Shown here piece by piece: positions 8,501 through 16,589 of a stretch of 46,713 nt of DNA (within the stretch, counting starts at the first letter, position 1; every line of letters starts with the position of its first letter). The notes under the pieces are model-generated. The model searched no databases. It worked only from the letters and a program-made list of their open reading frames with translations, and was not told the DNA's origin. Origin of the DNA: a bacterium UBP2_UBA2255 (GTDB lineage Bacteria > Edwardsbacteria > AC1 > EtOH8); contig DDXR01000080.1 in NCBI GenBank assembly GCA_002347565.1, positions 21,203 to 67,915 of the forward strand, given 5' to 3'. The position numbers were made by a program, and so were the translations under genes.

Positions 8501-11142
8501 TCGCCCTGGCCGTCGAGCGGGCCCAGCTGGTGGCGTCGCTTGACAGCCGCATATCGATCCAGAACGCGCTGATGGCGGTCGGCACCCTGCTGCAATCCTC
8601 CCTGGATTCCAAAACGGTGCTGGAACGGATCTCCAGCGAGATCGAGAAGCTGCTCCCGTTCCTGGCACTGGCGGTCTATGCCGTGGACTGGGACAAGCGC
8701 CTGATGCGGCCGATCATCGCCCGGGGGCCGTTCGAGCAGGAAATGCTTGACGACCTCCCATTCTCCATCGATTCCGGCATCACCGGGTCCATCGCCCGCA
8801 GCGGCATCGCCGAGATCGTCAACGACACCAACAACGATCCCCGGGCGGTCCATATCGAGGGCACCAGCGACGACAGCCAGAACATGATGACCGTCCCGTT
8901 CGTGGTCCAGGGCCGGGCGGTGGCGGTGCTGTCGCTATGGCGTGATCTCGGGCACCGGTTCGAATCAGCCGAGCTCGAGGTGGCGTCGCTGTTCGCCAAC
9001 CAGGCGGCGGTGGCGCTCAACAACGCCCGACTGTTCGAGGAGATCCGCAACAACGAGCAGGAGGTGGCCGACACCAACAGCCGTCTCAACCTGGCGCTCA
9101 AGCGCCAGATCGAGGTCAACACGGAGCTTTCCACGCTGCAGTACCTGTCCAGCACCATCCTGTCATCGCTCAAGCTGGAGGAGATCCTGTCGGTGATCGT
9201 CGAGGGAATCCGTTCCAGCCTGGGGTTCGACTCGGTGCTGATCAGCATGGTCGATCCCAGCGGCCAGCACCTCGAGCACAAGGCGGCCTCCGGCATCCCT
9301 CCCGAGGAATACGAAGCGGTGATGCGGGAACGGCCTGGCCTGCAGGAATACCTGCCGCTGATGCAGCCGGAGTGCCGGATCAGCAATTCCTACTACTGGT
9401 CACGGACCGCCGATCCGGCGCCGGCCGAGGCGTTCCGGCCGCCGGGCGGCAACAGCTTCGCCCGGAGCTGGCACCCGGAGGACAGGCTGCTGATCCCGCT
9501 CCACTCCAAGGACAAGGAGCTGCTGGCCATCATCCAGGTGGCGAAGCCCCTCAACGACGCTTTCCCTGACAAGAAGAAGGTCAGGTCACTGGAGGCGTTT
9601 GCCAACACCGCCGTCCTGGCGATCGAGAACGCCACCCTCTACCAGCAGGCCCAGAGCAGGATCAACGAGCTGTCGCTGCTGTACGACATTGGGATCGTGG
9701 TCACCTCGGTGCTGGAGACCCAGCGGCTGCTGGACAGCGTGGTGCGGGTGATCCGCGACAAGCTCCAGTATCTCAAGGTCGCCCTGTTCATGGTGGCGGC
9801 CCAGACCAGGGGGATCTACACCGGCAGCCAGATCGGCTACGGCGAGGAATTGAACCTGGCGTACCTGAGCGTGGGCGGCAACAGCCTGGTGGGGCAGGTG
9901 GCCGAGCGGGGCGAGCCGATGGTGATCAACGACGCCAGGGTCGACGGCCAGTACCCGGTGATTGACGAGCGCATCCGGTCGGCGATCGCCGTGCCGATCA
10001 GGAGGGAGGGGAAGTGCATCGGCGTCCTGAGCATCGAGGACGTTCGCCCCAACGCCTTCAGCGATTCCGACGTCAAGCTGCTGTCGACCCTGGCCTCGCA
10101 GGTGGCGGTGGCCCTGGACAACGCCCGGCTGTACGAGGAGGCCAAGCGGCAGATATCCGAGCTGACGGTGCTGCACGACGTCGGCACGACGGTGGGATCG
10201 ACGCTGAAGGTCGAGTCCCTGCTGTCCCAGGTGTGCCAGATCCTGCAGGAGACGTTCCGCTTTCCGAAGATCGGCGTGCTGCTGGCGGACCCGGCGCGTT
10301 CCGAACTGGAGCTGGTCGCCAGCCGCGGTTATCCCGGCACCAGCGGCCAGACCGGCCGGCGGCTGCGCATCGGGCACGAAGGGGTCACGGGTATGGTGGC
10401 CGCCACCGGGGAGCCGATCATCATCGACGACGTGACCAAGAGCAGCCACTACATCAGCATCGACGGCAACACCAGGTCCGAGATCGCGGTCCCGCTCAAG
10501 CTGGCGGGCCAGGTGATCGGCGTGATCAATGTCGAAAGCGACCATCTGGGCGCCTTCGGCAGCCTGGACCTGCGCCTGCTGTCGACCCTGGCATCGCAGG
10601 TGGCCGTGGCGGTGGAGAACGCCCGCCTCTACGAGCAGACCGAGCAGCTGGCGGTGACCGACGGCCTGACCGGAATCTACAACCATCGCTATTTCCAGGA
10701 CTTCATCGAGCGCGAGCTGAACCGGGCCAAGCGCTACCGGCACGCCCTCAGCCTGGTGATGCTGGACATCGACCTGTTCAAGGGCGTCAACGACGCCCAC
10801 GGCCACCCGGCCGGCGACCGCGTGCTGCAGCAGGTGGCGGGCGTGCTGCGCAAGCAGGCCCGGGACGTCGACCTGGTGGCCCGCTACGGCGGCGAGGAAT
10901 TCATGGTGGTGCTGCCTGAGACCCGCAAGCGTGAGGCGGTCAACATCGCCAACAGGATCAGGGTGCAGATCCGCGACATCACGTTCAAGGACGAGCATGG
11001 CCGCGACCTGGAGCGGATCACGGTGAGCCTGGGCGTGGCCAGCTTCCCCGAGGACGGTGCTGACAAGAACCTGCTGATCGACTACGTCGACAAGGCGCTG
11101 TACCGCGCCAAGGCGGCCGGCCGCGACCAGGTGAGCTCATGA
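5491..11142 (+). CDS. Tandem GAF-repeat diguanylate cyclase (about ten GAF modules plus GGDEF)
   Basis: An 1883-residue protein predicted to make c-di-GMP. I count ten GAF-type modules: the first (about 20-165) is degenerate, and the other nine mostly close with variants of QVAVAIENARLYEE. The GGDEF domain starts near residue 1722 (TDGLTGIYNHRYF). Its catalytic loop is GGEEF at 1800-1804 and an RxxD product-inhibition site (R1791-D1794) lies five residues upstream, so a feedback-controlled active enzyme is expected. The chosen ATG at 5491 has GGAGGAGGG just upstream and overlaps the HD-GYP gene by 14 bases. The GAF series has no transmembrane segment, suggesting a cytoplasmic multi-ligand sensor. 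Ten serial GAF domains is extreme for a cyclase. Confidence 0.93.
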   Translation: MAVNSRGPRRSRAGNTDLSLWAAGDDGERAAQVAVDQTAARFTCGSVALVDLNPGAEPVRHHFGLPERFLKARAALQPGAARRIPSGLRVTRAAGASADARRLLRPFGYLASIVLPIRADGPGSRPSHLLELYFSSPRDIDQPLRRDLSQWGRDVAAALAACARQQRLLRENRELAALARVSGTVASSLDPERVFEAIRTQLAQLANSRNMLLALAEPERRRFRVIFEYEHGKHAAQSFFPMDRGLAAVIWRTKRTIVTGDYLSECRRRRVRPAGTPARAWLGVPLLHRGDCLGVLLVWEYARGERFVPSGIRMIRHLADQAAAAIANARNHQNDRQRLAEISAINSITRAIARVMDLDALWPLLHEQVGRLMDAANFYVALYHHDRRLLEFAYDVQQGVRRPSETTQLRRGLTEHVIRTKRPLLIRHRGQKVAGNGFASIGKPAQSWLGVPIAAKGAVLGVIAIQHYQIPDRYTERDRELLETIAGQVAVAIENARLYGAARVRAAQMSAFNRVNQAAVAGLNRDQVLKLILEIIKAELGYLNCAVLLPDESGTVLRIRQAFGYPRRVLSTIRLKIGRDGITGRAAFLKRTIYAPDVRKHPGYIRASAQCRSELAIPLLASGAIVGVLDIESDRVDGFHRDDIRLLENFARQASQVIEKVNLEGLTRRRISELSTLFDIFQSITYSADYASLAEQIAGKIAQALGSRKCLIALYDQAGQRISGLTYVSSAPLSPRQRKLYGSAAAMASQFRFSLRQGGIAARVIRSDAPYCTNDARHDRYILKQQARAFDIAKLMVVPMSSRGKVLGLLYAADPADGRDYGEEDMRLGKALAGQAALIIDNARLYHEMGQGLKQVTTLYQMSQAITQATSLGEVLALAIRVVGQLVPADYLSIMLWDRPGGSLVIKASHGLDEATVRDAVFRPGQGLAGWVAQHGQPVISDDVRSDPRFRSIGQSERIGPAISVPLLSGETVLGVLNLDSRPGTGRAFTQEHLQLAATLGGTIALAVERAQLVASLDSRISIQNALMAVGTLLQSSLDSKTVLERISSEIEKLLPFLALAVYAVDWDKRLMRPIIARGPFEQEMLDDLPFSIDSGITGSIARSGIAEIVNDTNNDPRAVHIEGTSDDSQNMMTVPFVVQGRAVAVLSLWRDLGHRFESAELEVASLFANQAAVALNNARLFEEIRNNEQEVADTNSRLNLALKRQIEVNTELSTLQYLSSTILSSLKLEEILSVIVEGIRSSLGFDSVLISMVDPSGQHLEHKAASGIPPEEYEAVMRERPGLQEYLPLMQPECRISNSYYWSRTADPAPAEAFRPPGGNSFARSWHPEDRLLIPLHSKDKELLAIIQVAKPLNDAFPDKKKVRSLEAFANTAVLAIENATLYQQAQSRINELSLLYDIGIVVTSVLETQRLLDSVVRVIRDKLQYLKVALFMVAAQTRGIYTGSQIGYGEELNLAYLSVGGNSLVGQVAERGEPMVINDARVDGQYPVIDERIRSAIAVPIRREGKCIGVLSIEDVRPNAFSDSDVKLLSTLASQVAVALDNARLYEEAKRQISELTVLHDVGTTVGSTLKVESLLSQVCQILQETFRFPKIGVLLADPARSELELVASRGYPGTSGQTGRRLRIGHEGVTGMVAATGEPIIIDDVTKSSHYISIDGNTRSEIAVPLKLAGQVIGVINVESDHLGAFGSLDLRLLSTLASQVAVAVENARLYEQTEQLAVTDGLTGIYNHRYFQDFIERELNRAKRYRHALSLVMLDIDLFKGVNDAHGHPAGDRVLQQVAGVLRKQARDVDLVARYGGEEFMVVLPETRKREAVNIANRIRVQIRDITFKDEHGRDLERITVSLGVASFPEDGADKNLLIDYVDKALYRAKAAGRDQVSS

Positions 11143-11152
11143 GGGTGTGCCG

Positions 11153-12394
11153 ATGAACCGCACCGACCGGCACCACCACCGCTGGTCCCGGGTGTGGACG
11201 GCCTACGTTTTCATCGGCGCGGTGCTGCTGGTGGCGGCGTCCCTGTTGTACACCGTCAACCTGGTGCGGCGGCTGGAGCAGGAGCCGCAGATCATGTCGC
11301 GGCTGTTCGCGCGGTACTGCATGACCGCTGCCATGCCCGAGACCGCCGGCGGCTCGCCCGAGACCGAGATCATATTCGAGGAGGTGATCCGCAAGATCAA
11401 CTTCCCGGTGATCGTCACCGACATCCGGGGCGTGCCGCTGGCCTGGAAGGGGATCGGGGTCGAGCCCGCCGCCCTGTCTGCCGAGGAGGAACGGCTCTGG
11501 GACAGCCTGGCGCCGGGCCACCCGCTGTACCCGGTCAAGGACGCCCTGCGGAGCCTGGACGGCGACAATCAGCCCATCGCGATGATGCTGGGCCCGGACT
11601 CGGCCGTCGTCGGGTACGTCCACTACGGCAATCCTCCCATCATTCGGGAGCTGCGGTACGTGCCCCTGATCCAGATCGGCATGATCGCCCTGTTCGTGTG
11701 GATCGGGTTCATCGGTTTCCGGGCCATCCGCATGAAGGAGGAACGGGCGGTGTGGGTGGGCCTGGCCAAGGAGGCGGCCCATCAGCTGGGAACGCCGGCG
11801 TCGTCGCTGCTGGGTTGGCTGGCCCTGCTGAAGGAGGGCGCCCGGCAGCCCGCGGACGTCATCCCGGAGATGGAAGGAGATCTGGCCCACATCGGGAAGG
11901 TGCTGGGGCGCTTCAACCAGATCGGTTCGGCCATCCGCCGCGAGCCCCAGCCGCTGCGGACGGTGCTGGAGGAGGCGGTGGGCTACTTCGAGCACCGGCT
12001 GCCGACACTGGGAAAGCAGGTCGCCTTCGCCAGGGACTACGGCGAAGACTGCATGGTGGACGTCAACCGGGACCTGATGATCTGGGCGTTCGAGAATCTG
12101 ATCAAGAACGCCATGGACGCCATCGACCACGACCGCGGCGCGATCACGGTGCGCACCCGGACGCAGAAGCGGACGGTCGAGATCTCGTTCGATGACAACG
12201 GCCGGGGCATCGAGGCCAGGCACCAGCGGCGCGTGTTCACCGCAGGTTTCACCACCAAGGCGGTCGGCTGGGGGCTGGGTCTGTCGCTGGTGCGGCGGAT
12301 CGTCCACGACTATCACGGCGGGCGGGTGCGGCTGGCCTGGAGCCGGCCGGGCGACGGTTCATCGTTCGTGATCGTCCTGCCGCTGGCGAGGTGA
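11153..12394 (+). CDS. Membrane sensor histidine kinase, PorY-like
   Basis: A 413-residue kinase. TM1 is about residues 15-36, an extracytoplasmic domain of about 130 residues follows, and TM2 is about 169-189. The phosphoacceptor is H210 in EAAHQLGTPASSL. The ATPase domain has an N-box NLIKNAMDAI from residue 315, DNGRGIE and GWGLGLSLVRRIV. The ATG at 11153 follows GAGGG with a 7-base gap; a GTG at 11147 would add two residues. The HQLGTP box and the compact two-TM layout resemble Bacteroidota PorY, the kinase of PorX, and a PorX-like regulator follows directly. The pairing is therefore a strong contextual inference; the ligand is unknown. Confidence 0.85.
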   Translation: MNRTDRHHHRWSRVWTAYVFIGAVLLVAASLLYTVNLVRRLEQEPQIMSRLFARYCMTAAMPETAGGSPETEIIFEEVIRKINFPVIVTDIRGVPLAWKGIGVEPAALSAEEERLWDSLAPGHPLYPVKDALRSLDGDNQPIAMMLGPDSAVVGYVHYGNPPIIRELRYVPLIQIGMIALFVWIGFIGFRAIRMKEERAVWVGLAKEAAHQLGTPASSLLGWLALLKEGARQPADVIPEMEGDLAHIGKVLGRFNQIGSAIRREPQPLRTVLEEAVGYFEHRLPTLGKQVAFARDYGEDCMVDVNRDLMIWAFENLIKNAMDAIDHDRGAITVRTRTQKRTVEISFDDNGRGIEARHQRRVFTAGFTTKAVGWGLGLSLVRRIVHDYHGGRVRLAWSRPGDGSSFVIVLPLAR

Positions 12395-12416
12395 GCGCCC
12401 GTCCCTGGGCGGGCGC
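12395..12416. other. GC-rich hairpin between kinase and regulator genes
   Basis: Seven-base perfect arms GCGCCCG (12395-12401) and CGGGCGC (12410-12416) enclose an 8-base loop directly after the kinase stop codon. There is no T-run, so it is more likely an mRNA-stability or attenuation hairpin than a full terminator. The remaining 80 bases to the next start contain nothing else I recognise. Confidence 0.5.
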
Positions 12417-12499
12417 CGGCTGCGAATGATATCCCGGCGGATCCGCCGCCTGATCCCCGGCCGGAAGGGGAAGAATCCAAACGAGGGCATGACGACGCG

Positions 12500-14059
12500 A
12501 TGACCGACACGCACCGCATCCTGTGGGTTGACGACGAGATCGAGCTGCTGCGCTCCCAGATCATCTTTCTTGAAAACAAGGGGTACGCCGTCAGCGTGGC
12601 CGCCTCGGGCGAGGAGGCGCTGGCCGTGATCCGCAGGGAGCCGATCGACCTGGTCCTGCTGGACGAGATGATGCCGGGCCTGGACGGCCTGGCCACCCTG
12701 TCCGAGATCCGCAAGATCAGGCCGGAAATGCCGGTGGTGATGGCCACCAAGAGCGAGAAGGAGGAGCTGATCAGCGAGGCCCTGGGACAGCGGATAGACG
12801 ATTTCCTGCTGAAACCGCTGAACCCGGCCCAGGTGCTGGCCTCGTGCCGCCGGGTGCTGGACGGGCGGGCCCTGGCGGAGGACGGCACCGTTCGCGGGTA
12901 CGCGGCTGCGGCGGCGGAGTTCCGCAGCCTGGACCTTGCGGCGCTGGACTGGCGCGGCTGGATTGGCCACTACCGCTCGCTGCTTACCTGGGAACTGTCG
13001 CTGTCGGAACTGCGGGACGACGGCATGCTGGCCAGCCACGATGCCGCCAAGGAAGAGGCCGACCGCGAGTTCTGCAGGTTCGTGGAGCGGGAGTACCCCG
13101 GCTGGCTCCACGGCAAGCAGCGGCCGGTGCTGTCGGTCGACATCGTCGACCGCTACATGGGGCCGGCGGTGAGGACGGGAACGCCAATCCTGTTCGTGCT
13201 GCTGGACTGCCTGCGGCTGGACCAGTGGCTGGCCATCGAGCCGGTCATCCGCACCGCCTTCGAGATCGAGACGGACCACTACTACTCGATCCTGCCCACG
13301 GCCACGCCCTACGCCCGCAACGCGATCTTCAGCGGCTTGTTCCCGGCCCAGATTGCCCGTCACCACCCCGGGCTGTGGGAGAAGAGCGACGTCCCCGGCG
13401 AGACCAGCCGCAACCGGCACGAGCAGCAGCTGCTGACGCAGCAGTTCGCCCGGCTGCGCCTGCCGGCCAGCCCCGAACCTCGTTACGTCAAGATCAGCAC
13501 CATCGACGAGGGGCGCGAGTTCCGGCGGGCGTTCTCATCAATGGCTGCGGTCCCGGCGGTGGCGCTGGTGGTGAACTTCATGGACATCCTGGTGCATTTC
13601 CGGGCCGAGTCGCCGGTGCTGCAGGAGATCGCGCCGGACGCCAGGGCGTTCCGGGAGCTGACGCGCACCTGGTTCGCGGGATCGGACATCTGGCACGCCA
13701 TGCAGACCGCCGCCGCCCAGGGGAGGACGGTGGTGGTCACCACCGATCATGGGTCGATCCGCGGCCGCCGGGCCGCGGTAATGAAGGCCGGCAAGGACAC
13801 CTCGGCCAACCTGCGCTACAAGTCCGGCTCCAATATCGGAGGCGACCAGCGGCAGACCATGCTGATCAAGAACCCTGCCGACTACCAGCTGCCCGAGGAG
13901 TACAAGGGGCAGCAGTACCTGATCGCCAAGGAGGACTTCTACCTGGTGTACCCCACCAAGGCCGAGGAGTACCGGCGGCGCTACGAGGGCACGTTCCAGC
14001 ACGGCGGGATCAGCATGGAGGAGATGATCCTGCCGGTGGCGGTGATGACGCCGAAATAG
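12500..14059 (+). CDS. porX: Response regulator with PglZ (alkaline-phosphatase-fold) domain, PorX-like
   Basis: A 519-residue protein. The receiver domain (about 1-125) has the acidic pair D11-D12 in WVDDE, phosphoacceptor D55 in LVLLDEMMPG and the FLLKPLNP lysine. The PglZ domain has D236 in FVLLDCLRLDQW, PTATPYARN around 266-274 and D416-H417 in TTDHGS, which are the positions expected for metal and nucleophile residues of this fold. In Porphyromonas, PorX controls the type 9 secretion system, and its PglZ domain has been reported to cleave oligonucleotides. Here the gene sits directly behind its probable kinase and two c-di-GMP enzymes, unlike the usual orphan porX. GAGGG lies 12 bases before the ATG, a weak site. 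No secretion-system gene is visible in the window. Confidence 0.9.
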   Translation: MTDTHRILWVDDEIELLRSQIIFLENKGYAVSVAASGEEALAVIRREPIDLVLLDEMMPGLDGLATLSEIRKIRPEMPVVMATKSEKEELISEALGQRIDDFLLKPLNPAQVLASCRRVLDGRALAEDGTVRGYAAAAAEFRSLDLAALDWRGWIGHYRSLLTWELSLSELRDDGMLASHDAAKEEADREFCRFVEREYPGWLHGKQRPVLSVDIVDRYMGPAVRTGTPILFVLLDCLRLDQWLAIEPVIRTAFEIETDHYYSILPTATPYARNAIFSGLFPAQIARHHPGLWEKSDVPGETSRNRHEQQLLTQQFARLRLPASPEPRYVKISTIDEGREFRRAFSSMAAVPAVALVVNFMDILVHFRAESPVLQEIAPDARAFRELTRTWFAGSDIWHAMQTAAAQGRTVVVTTDHGSIRGRRAAVMKAGKDTSANLRYKSGSNIGGDQRQTMLIKNPADYQLPEEYKGQQYLIAKEDFYLVYPTKAEEYRRRYEGTFQHGGISMEEMILPVAVMTPK

Positions 14060-14096
14060 GGAAGAGGGGCGAGATGCGACATCGCGGATCTAGGGC

Positions 14097-15191
14097 ATGA
14101 GCAATATTGATCACGTGCAAGGCGACGTCTACCGCCTGCTGCAGCAGCATCTCGACCGGCAGGCCGTTGGGTTCCCCGCGAGTCCAACCGAGGCCGATGT
14201 AACGTTCCTCGCCACGCTGTTCACGCCCGATGAGGCGCGGGTGGCCCTCAGTCTCTCGTACCGGCCGATGCCGCAGGACCAGGTCAACGCGGCCGCGGCG
14301 CAGGAGTTTTCGGCCGAGCAGACCGCCGCCTTGCTGGAGAGCGCGTTCCGGAAGGGCGCGATCGGCTGGAAGCTCAAGGACGGGGTGCCGCACTGGCATG
14401 TGATGCCGGTGGTGATCGGCATGTACGAGGCGCAGGACGGCGAACCGACGCGCGAGTTCCTCGCCGCGGCCGGGGCGTACATGCAGAACAGGGCCTATGG
14501 CAGGTCGTTGGCGTCGACCAGGCCCTCGCAGATGCGGACCATCCCGATCGGGAAGAGCATCGCCGCGGAACACCATGTCGCGACCTACGACGAGATCCGC
14601 TCGCTGGTCAGGGCTTCCAGGGGGCCGTTTGTGATCATGCCGTGCATCTGCCGCGAGGAGATGCGGATCGAGGGGAAACACTGCACGCAGACCACGCGGT
14701 TCGAGACCTGCCTCGCCATGGGCGACATGGCCTCGATGGTCCGGCGGCGCAGCCATGGGCGCGAGATAACGGCCGACGAGGCGCTCGTCATCCTCCAGCA
14801 GAACGAGGACGACGGGCTGGTGCTGCAGCCCGCCAATGCGCGGCATCCGGAATTCGTGTGCTCCTGCTGCGGATGCTGCTGCGGCATGCTGGGGCTCCAG
14901 AAAAGGCTGCCGAAACCGGTCGAATTCTGGACGACGAACTACTACGCGTCGGTCGATGCCGATCTCTGCACCGGTTGCGGCGCGTGCCTGAAGCGCTGTC
15001 ATGTGAACGCGGTCACGCTCCCGGAGGCCAACCGTACAGCGCATGTCAACCTGGACCGGTGCATCGGCTGCGGACTGTGCGTACCAACGTGCCCGAAAAA
15101 GGCGATGTCGCTGATCAGGAAGGACCCGGGAACCGTCCCACCCAACGACGAAGAGGAACTGTACGATACCATCATGGCCAACCGGCGGTAG
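14097..15191 (+). CDS. 4Fe-4S dicluster ferredoxin-type protein
   Basis: A 364-residue protein with a largely alpha-helical N-terminal half (about 1-175) of the kind found in uncharacterised 4Fe-4S proteins of anaerobes. Next comes a cysteine-rich middle (CICREEM, and CSCCGCCCGML near 255-265), then two classical clusters, CTGCGACLKRC and CIGCGLCVPTC, near 285-330. Electron transfer is the safe inference; no partner oxidoreductase is adjacent. The ATG at 14097 lies 37 bases after porX. A degenerate copy of the porX 3' end lies just beyond this gene, suggesting that the gene arrived together with a new porX tail. Confidence 0.85.
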   Translation: MSNIDHVQGDVYRLLQQHLDRQAVGFPASPTEADVTFLATLFTPDEARVALSLSYRPMPQDQVNAAAAQEFSAEQTAALLESAFRKGAIGWKLKDGVPHWHVMPVVIGMYEAQDGEPTREFLAAAGAYMQNRAYGRSLASTRPSQMRTIPIGKSIAAEHHVATYDEIRSLVRASRGPFVIMPCICREEMRIEGKHCTQTTRFETCLAMGDMASMVRRRSHGREITADEALVILQQNEDDGLVLQPANARHPEFVCSCCGCCCGMLGLQKRLPKPVEFWTTNYYASVDADLCTGCGACLKRCHVNAVTLPEANRTAHVNLDRCIGCGLCVPTCPKKAMSLIRKDPGTVPPNDEEELYDTIMANRR

Positions 15192-15197
15192 GTGCGG

Positions 15198-15246
15198 TGC
15201 CGGCATGGAGGAGATGATTATGCCGGCGACCGTAATGAAGACGAGA
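15198..15246 (+). pseudogene. Displaced remnant of the porX 3' end
   Basis: Bases 15203-15218 repeat 14013-14028 of porX exactly (16 bases). Extending in the same reading frame, about three quarters of the 48 bases match, giving GMEEMIMPATVMK against SMEEMILPVAVMT of the intact protein. The flanking gene between the two copies is the 4Fe-4S gene. The copy has no upstream coding part and reads on without the porX stop codon. The match could be chance only if codon-level agreement over about 15 residues is discounted. The rest of the gap to 15299 holds no gene. Confidence 0.6.
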
Positions 15247-15299
15247 TGTACAAGCCCATACTTGTCGGTGATACCGTTAACACATAGAGAGGAAAACCA

Positions 15300-16031
15300 G
15301 TGAAATTACAATGGATGTTTAGCATCGACCGGTCGTTAAATTACGGACGGCACCATATACGAAAATGGTACAAGATGATCCAAAAAGCAAAGATGGATGA
15401 TGTCCTTGATATCGGGGCGGGATATGGCAGTGACTTGCTGCTTGCCCGTGAAGTAAAGCCAGATGTAAGGCTGCATGCCATAGAAATATCGCCGGAGTAT
15501 CAGAATGTTTTGAAGCAACAGGATATCACCGTGTATCCAATAGATATCGAACATCAGTCGATACCCCTTCCTAATGAATCAATGGACGTCATCGTGGCGA
15601 ACATGATTCTCGAACACATAAAGGAAGTGTTCTGGGTGTTCCATGAGATATCGCGCGTCCTTCGAATGGGTGGGCATCTGATCATCGGAGTGCCGAACCT
15701 GGCATCATTACACAATCGCCTGTTATTATTATTTGGGAAGCAGCCATCATGCATCCAGAATTATACTGCGCATGTTAGGGGGTATACGAAAGGCGACTTG
15801 CTGAAGCTTTTGTCGTTGTGTTACCCAGACGGATACGCTTTAACCAGATCAGGCGGCGGCAATTTCTACCCATTCCCACCGGGGTTGGCAAAACCACTTG
15901 CTACGGTATTCCCGAATCACGCATGGGGTATTACCCTCTTGATGCGTAAGCAAAAGAATTATACGGGTGACTTTTTGCGGTATCCACGGGAAAAACACCT
16001 GGATTCAGTGTTCTATAGTGCTGGCCAATGA
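15300..16031 (+). CDS. SAM-dependent methyltransferase (class I, type 11)
   Basis: A 243-residue protein with the Rossmann glycine motif VLDIGAGYGSDLL (about 35-47), an acidic strand AIEIS and the post-II motif DVIVANMILEHI, followed by a YxKGDLLKLL segment. The substrate is not predictable; this type of enzyme often modifies small molecules, lipids or sugars. The GTG at 15300 is chosen because AGAGAGGA lies just upstream; the next in-frame ATG (15315) has no such site. The gene and the following 75 bases are markedly richer in A+T than everything upstream, consistent with horizontal acquisition. Neighbours give no pathway hint. Confidence 0.85.
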   Translation: MKLQWMFSIDRSLNYGRHHIRKWYKMIQKAKMDDVLDIGAGYGSDLLLAREVKPDVRLHAIEISPEYQNVLKQQDITVYPIDIEHQSIPLPNESMDVIVANMILEHIKEVFWVFHEISRVLRMGGHLIIGVPNLASLHNRLLLLFGKQPSCIQNYTAHVRGYTKGDLLKLLSLCYPDGYALTRSGGGNFYPFPPGLAKPLATVFPNHAWGITLLMRKQKNYTGDFLRYPREKHLDSVFYSAGQ

Positions 16032-16106
16032 TCATTCAGAACTGTGGAGTGACTTGGTCCTTAGGCATTCTGTATTCTTGTGAAATGATATTCGTGAAAG
16101 TAAAGT

Positions 16107-16589
16107 ATGAGCAAGATCCACATGCAACACGCCGACCGCGAGGTCACCGATCCCGCGGTCGTTGACGGAATACTGAGGACCGGAAAGTACATGGCCGTGG
16201 CCATGTGCGACCAGGACCAGCCCTACGTCGTGGTCCTCAGCTGCGGCTATGACGAGGCGGGGAAGTGCTTCTACTTCCACTGCGCCAAGAAAGGCCGCAA
16301 GACGGACATCATCCAAAAGAACCCGCGAGTCTGCGGCAGCATCGTCGAGGACCACGGCTACGTCAAGGGCGACTGCTCGCACAACTACCGCTCGGCCGTG
16401 GTGTGGGGAACGATGACGATGGTCGAGGACCTGGCCGGGAAGAAGCACGCCCTCGACGTCCTGCTGCGGCAGCTGGAGGGGGATCCCGAGGTCGTCCGTC
16501 CGCAGTTCGTCAAGGACGAGCGGGCGGTGGCCGGCGTGGGCATCCTCAAGCTGGCGATCGAGCACGTCGACTGCAAGGGGAACATATGA
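16107..16589 (+). CDS. Pyridoxamine-5'-phosphate-oxidase-like flavin-binding protein (NimA-type)
   Basis: A 160-residue split-barrel protein. The start MSKIHMQHADREVTDP, the segment YMAVAMCDQDQPYVVVLSCGYD and the FHCAKKGRKTDIIQKNPRVCG block fit the PPOX/NimA group of FMN- or heme-binding proteins. Members include nitroimidazole reductases and many proteins of unknown function. No strong ribosome-binding site precedes the ATG. The stop codon overlaps the next start (ATGA at 16586), so the two are co-translated. The upstream 75 bases are A+T-rich and may hold a promoter that I cannot define. Confidence 0.85.
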   Translation: MSKIHMQHADREVTDPAVVDGILRTGKYMAVAMCDQDQPYVVVLSCGYDEAGKCFYFHCAKKGRKTDIIQKNPRVCGSIVEDHGYVKGDCSHNYRSAVVWGTMTMVEDLAGKKHALDVLLRQLEGDPEVVRPQFVKDERAVAGVGILKLAIEHVDCKGNI

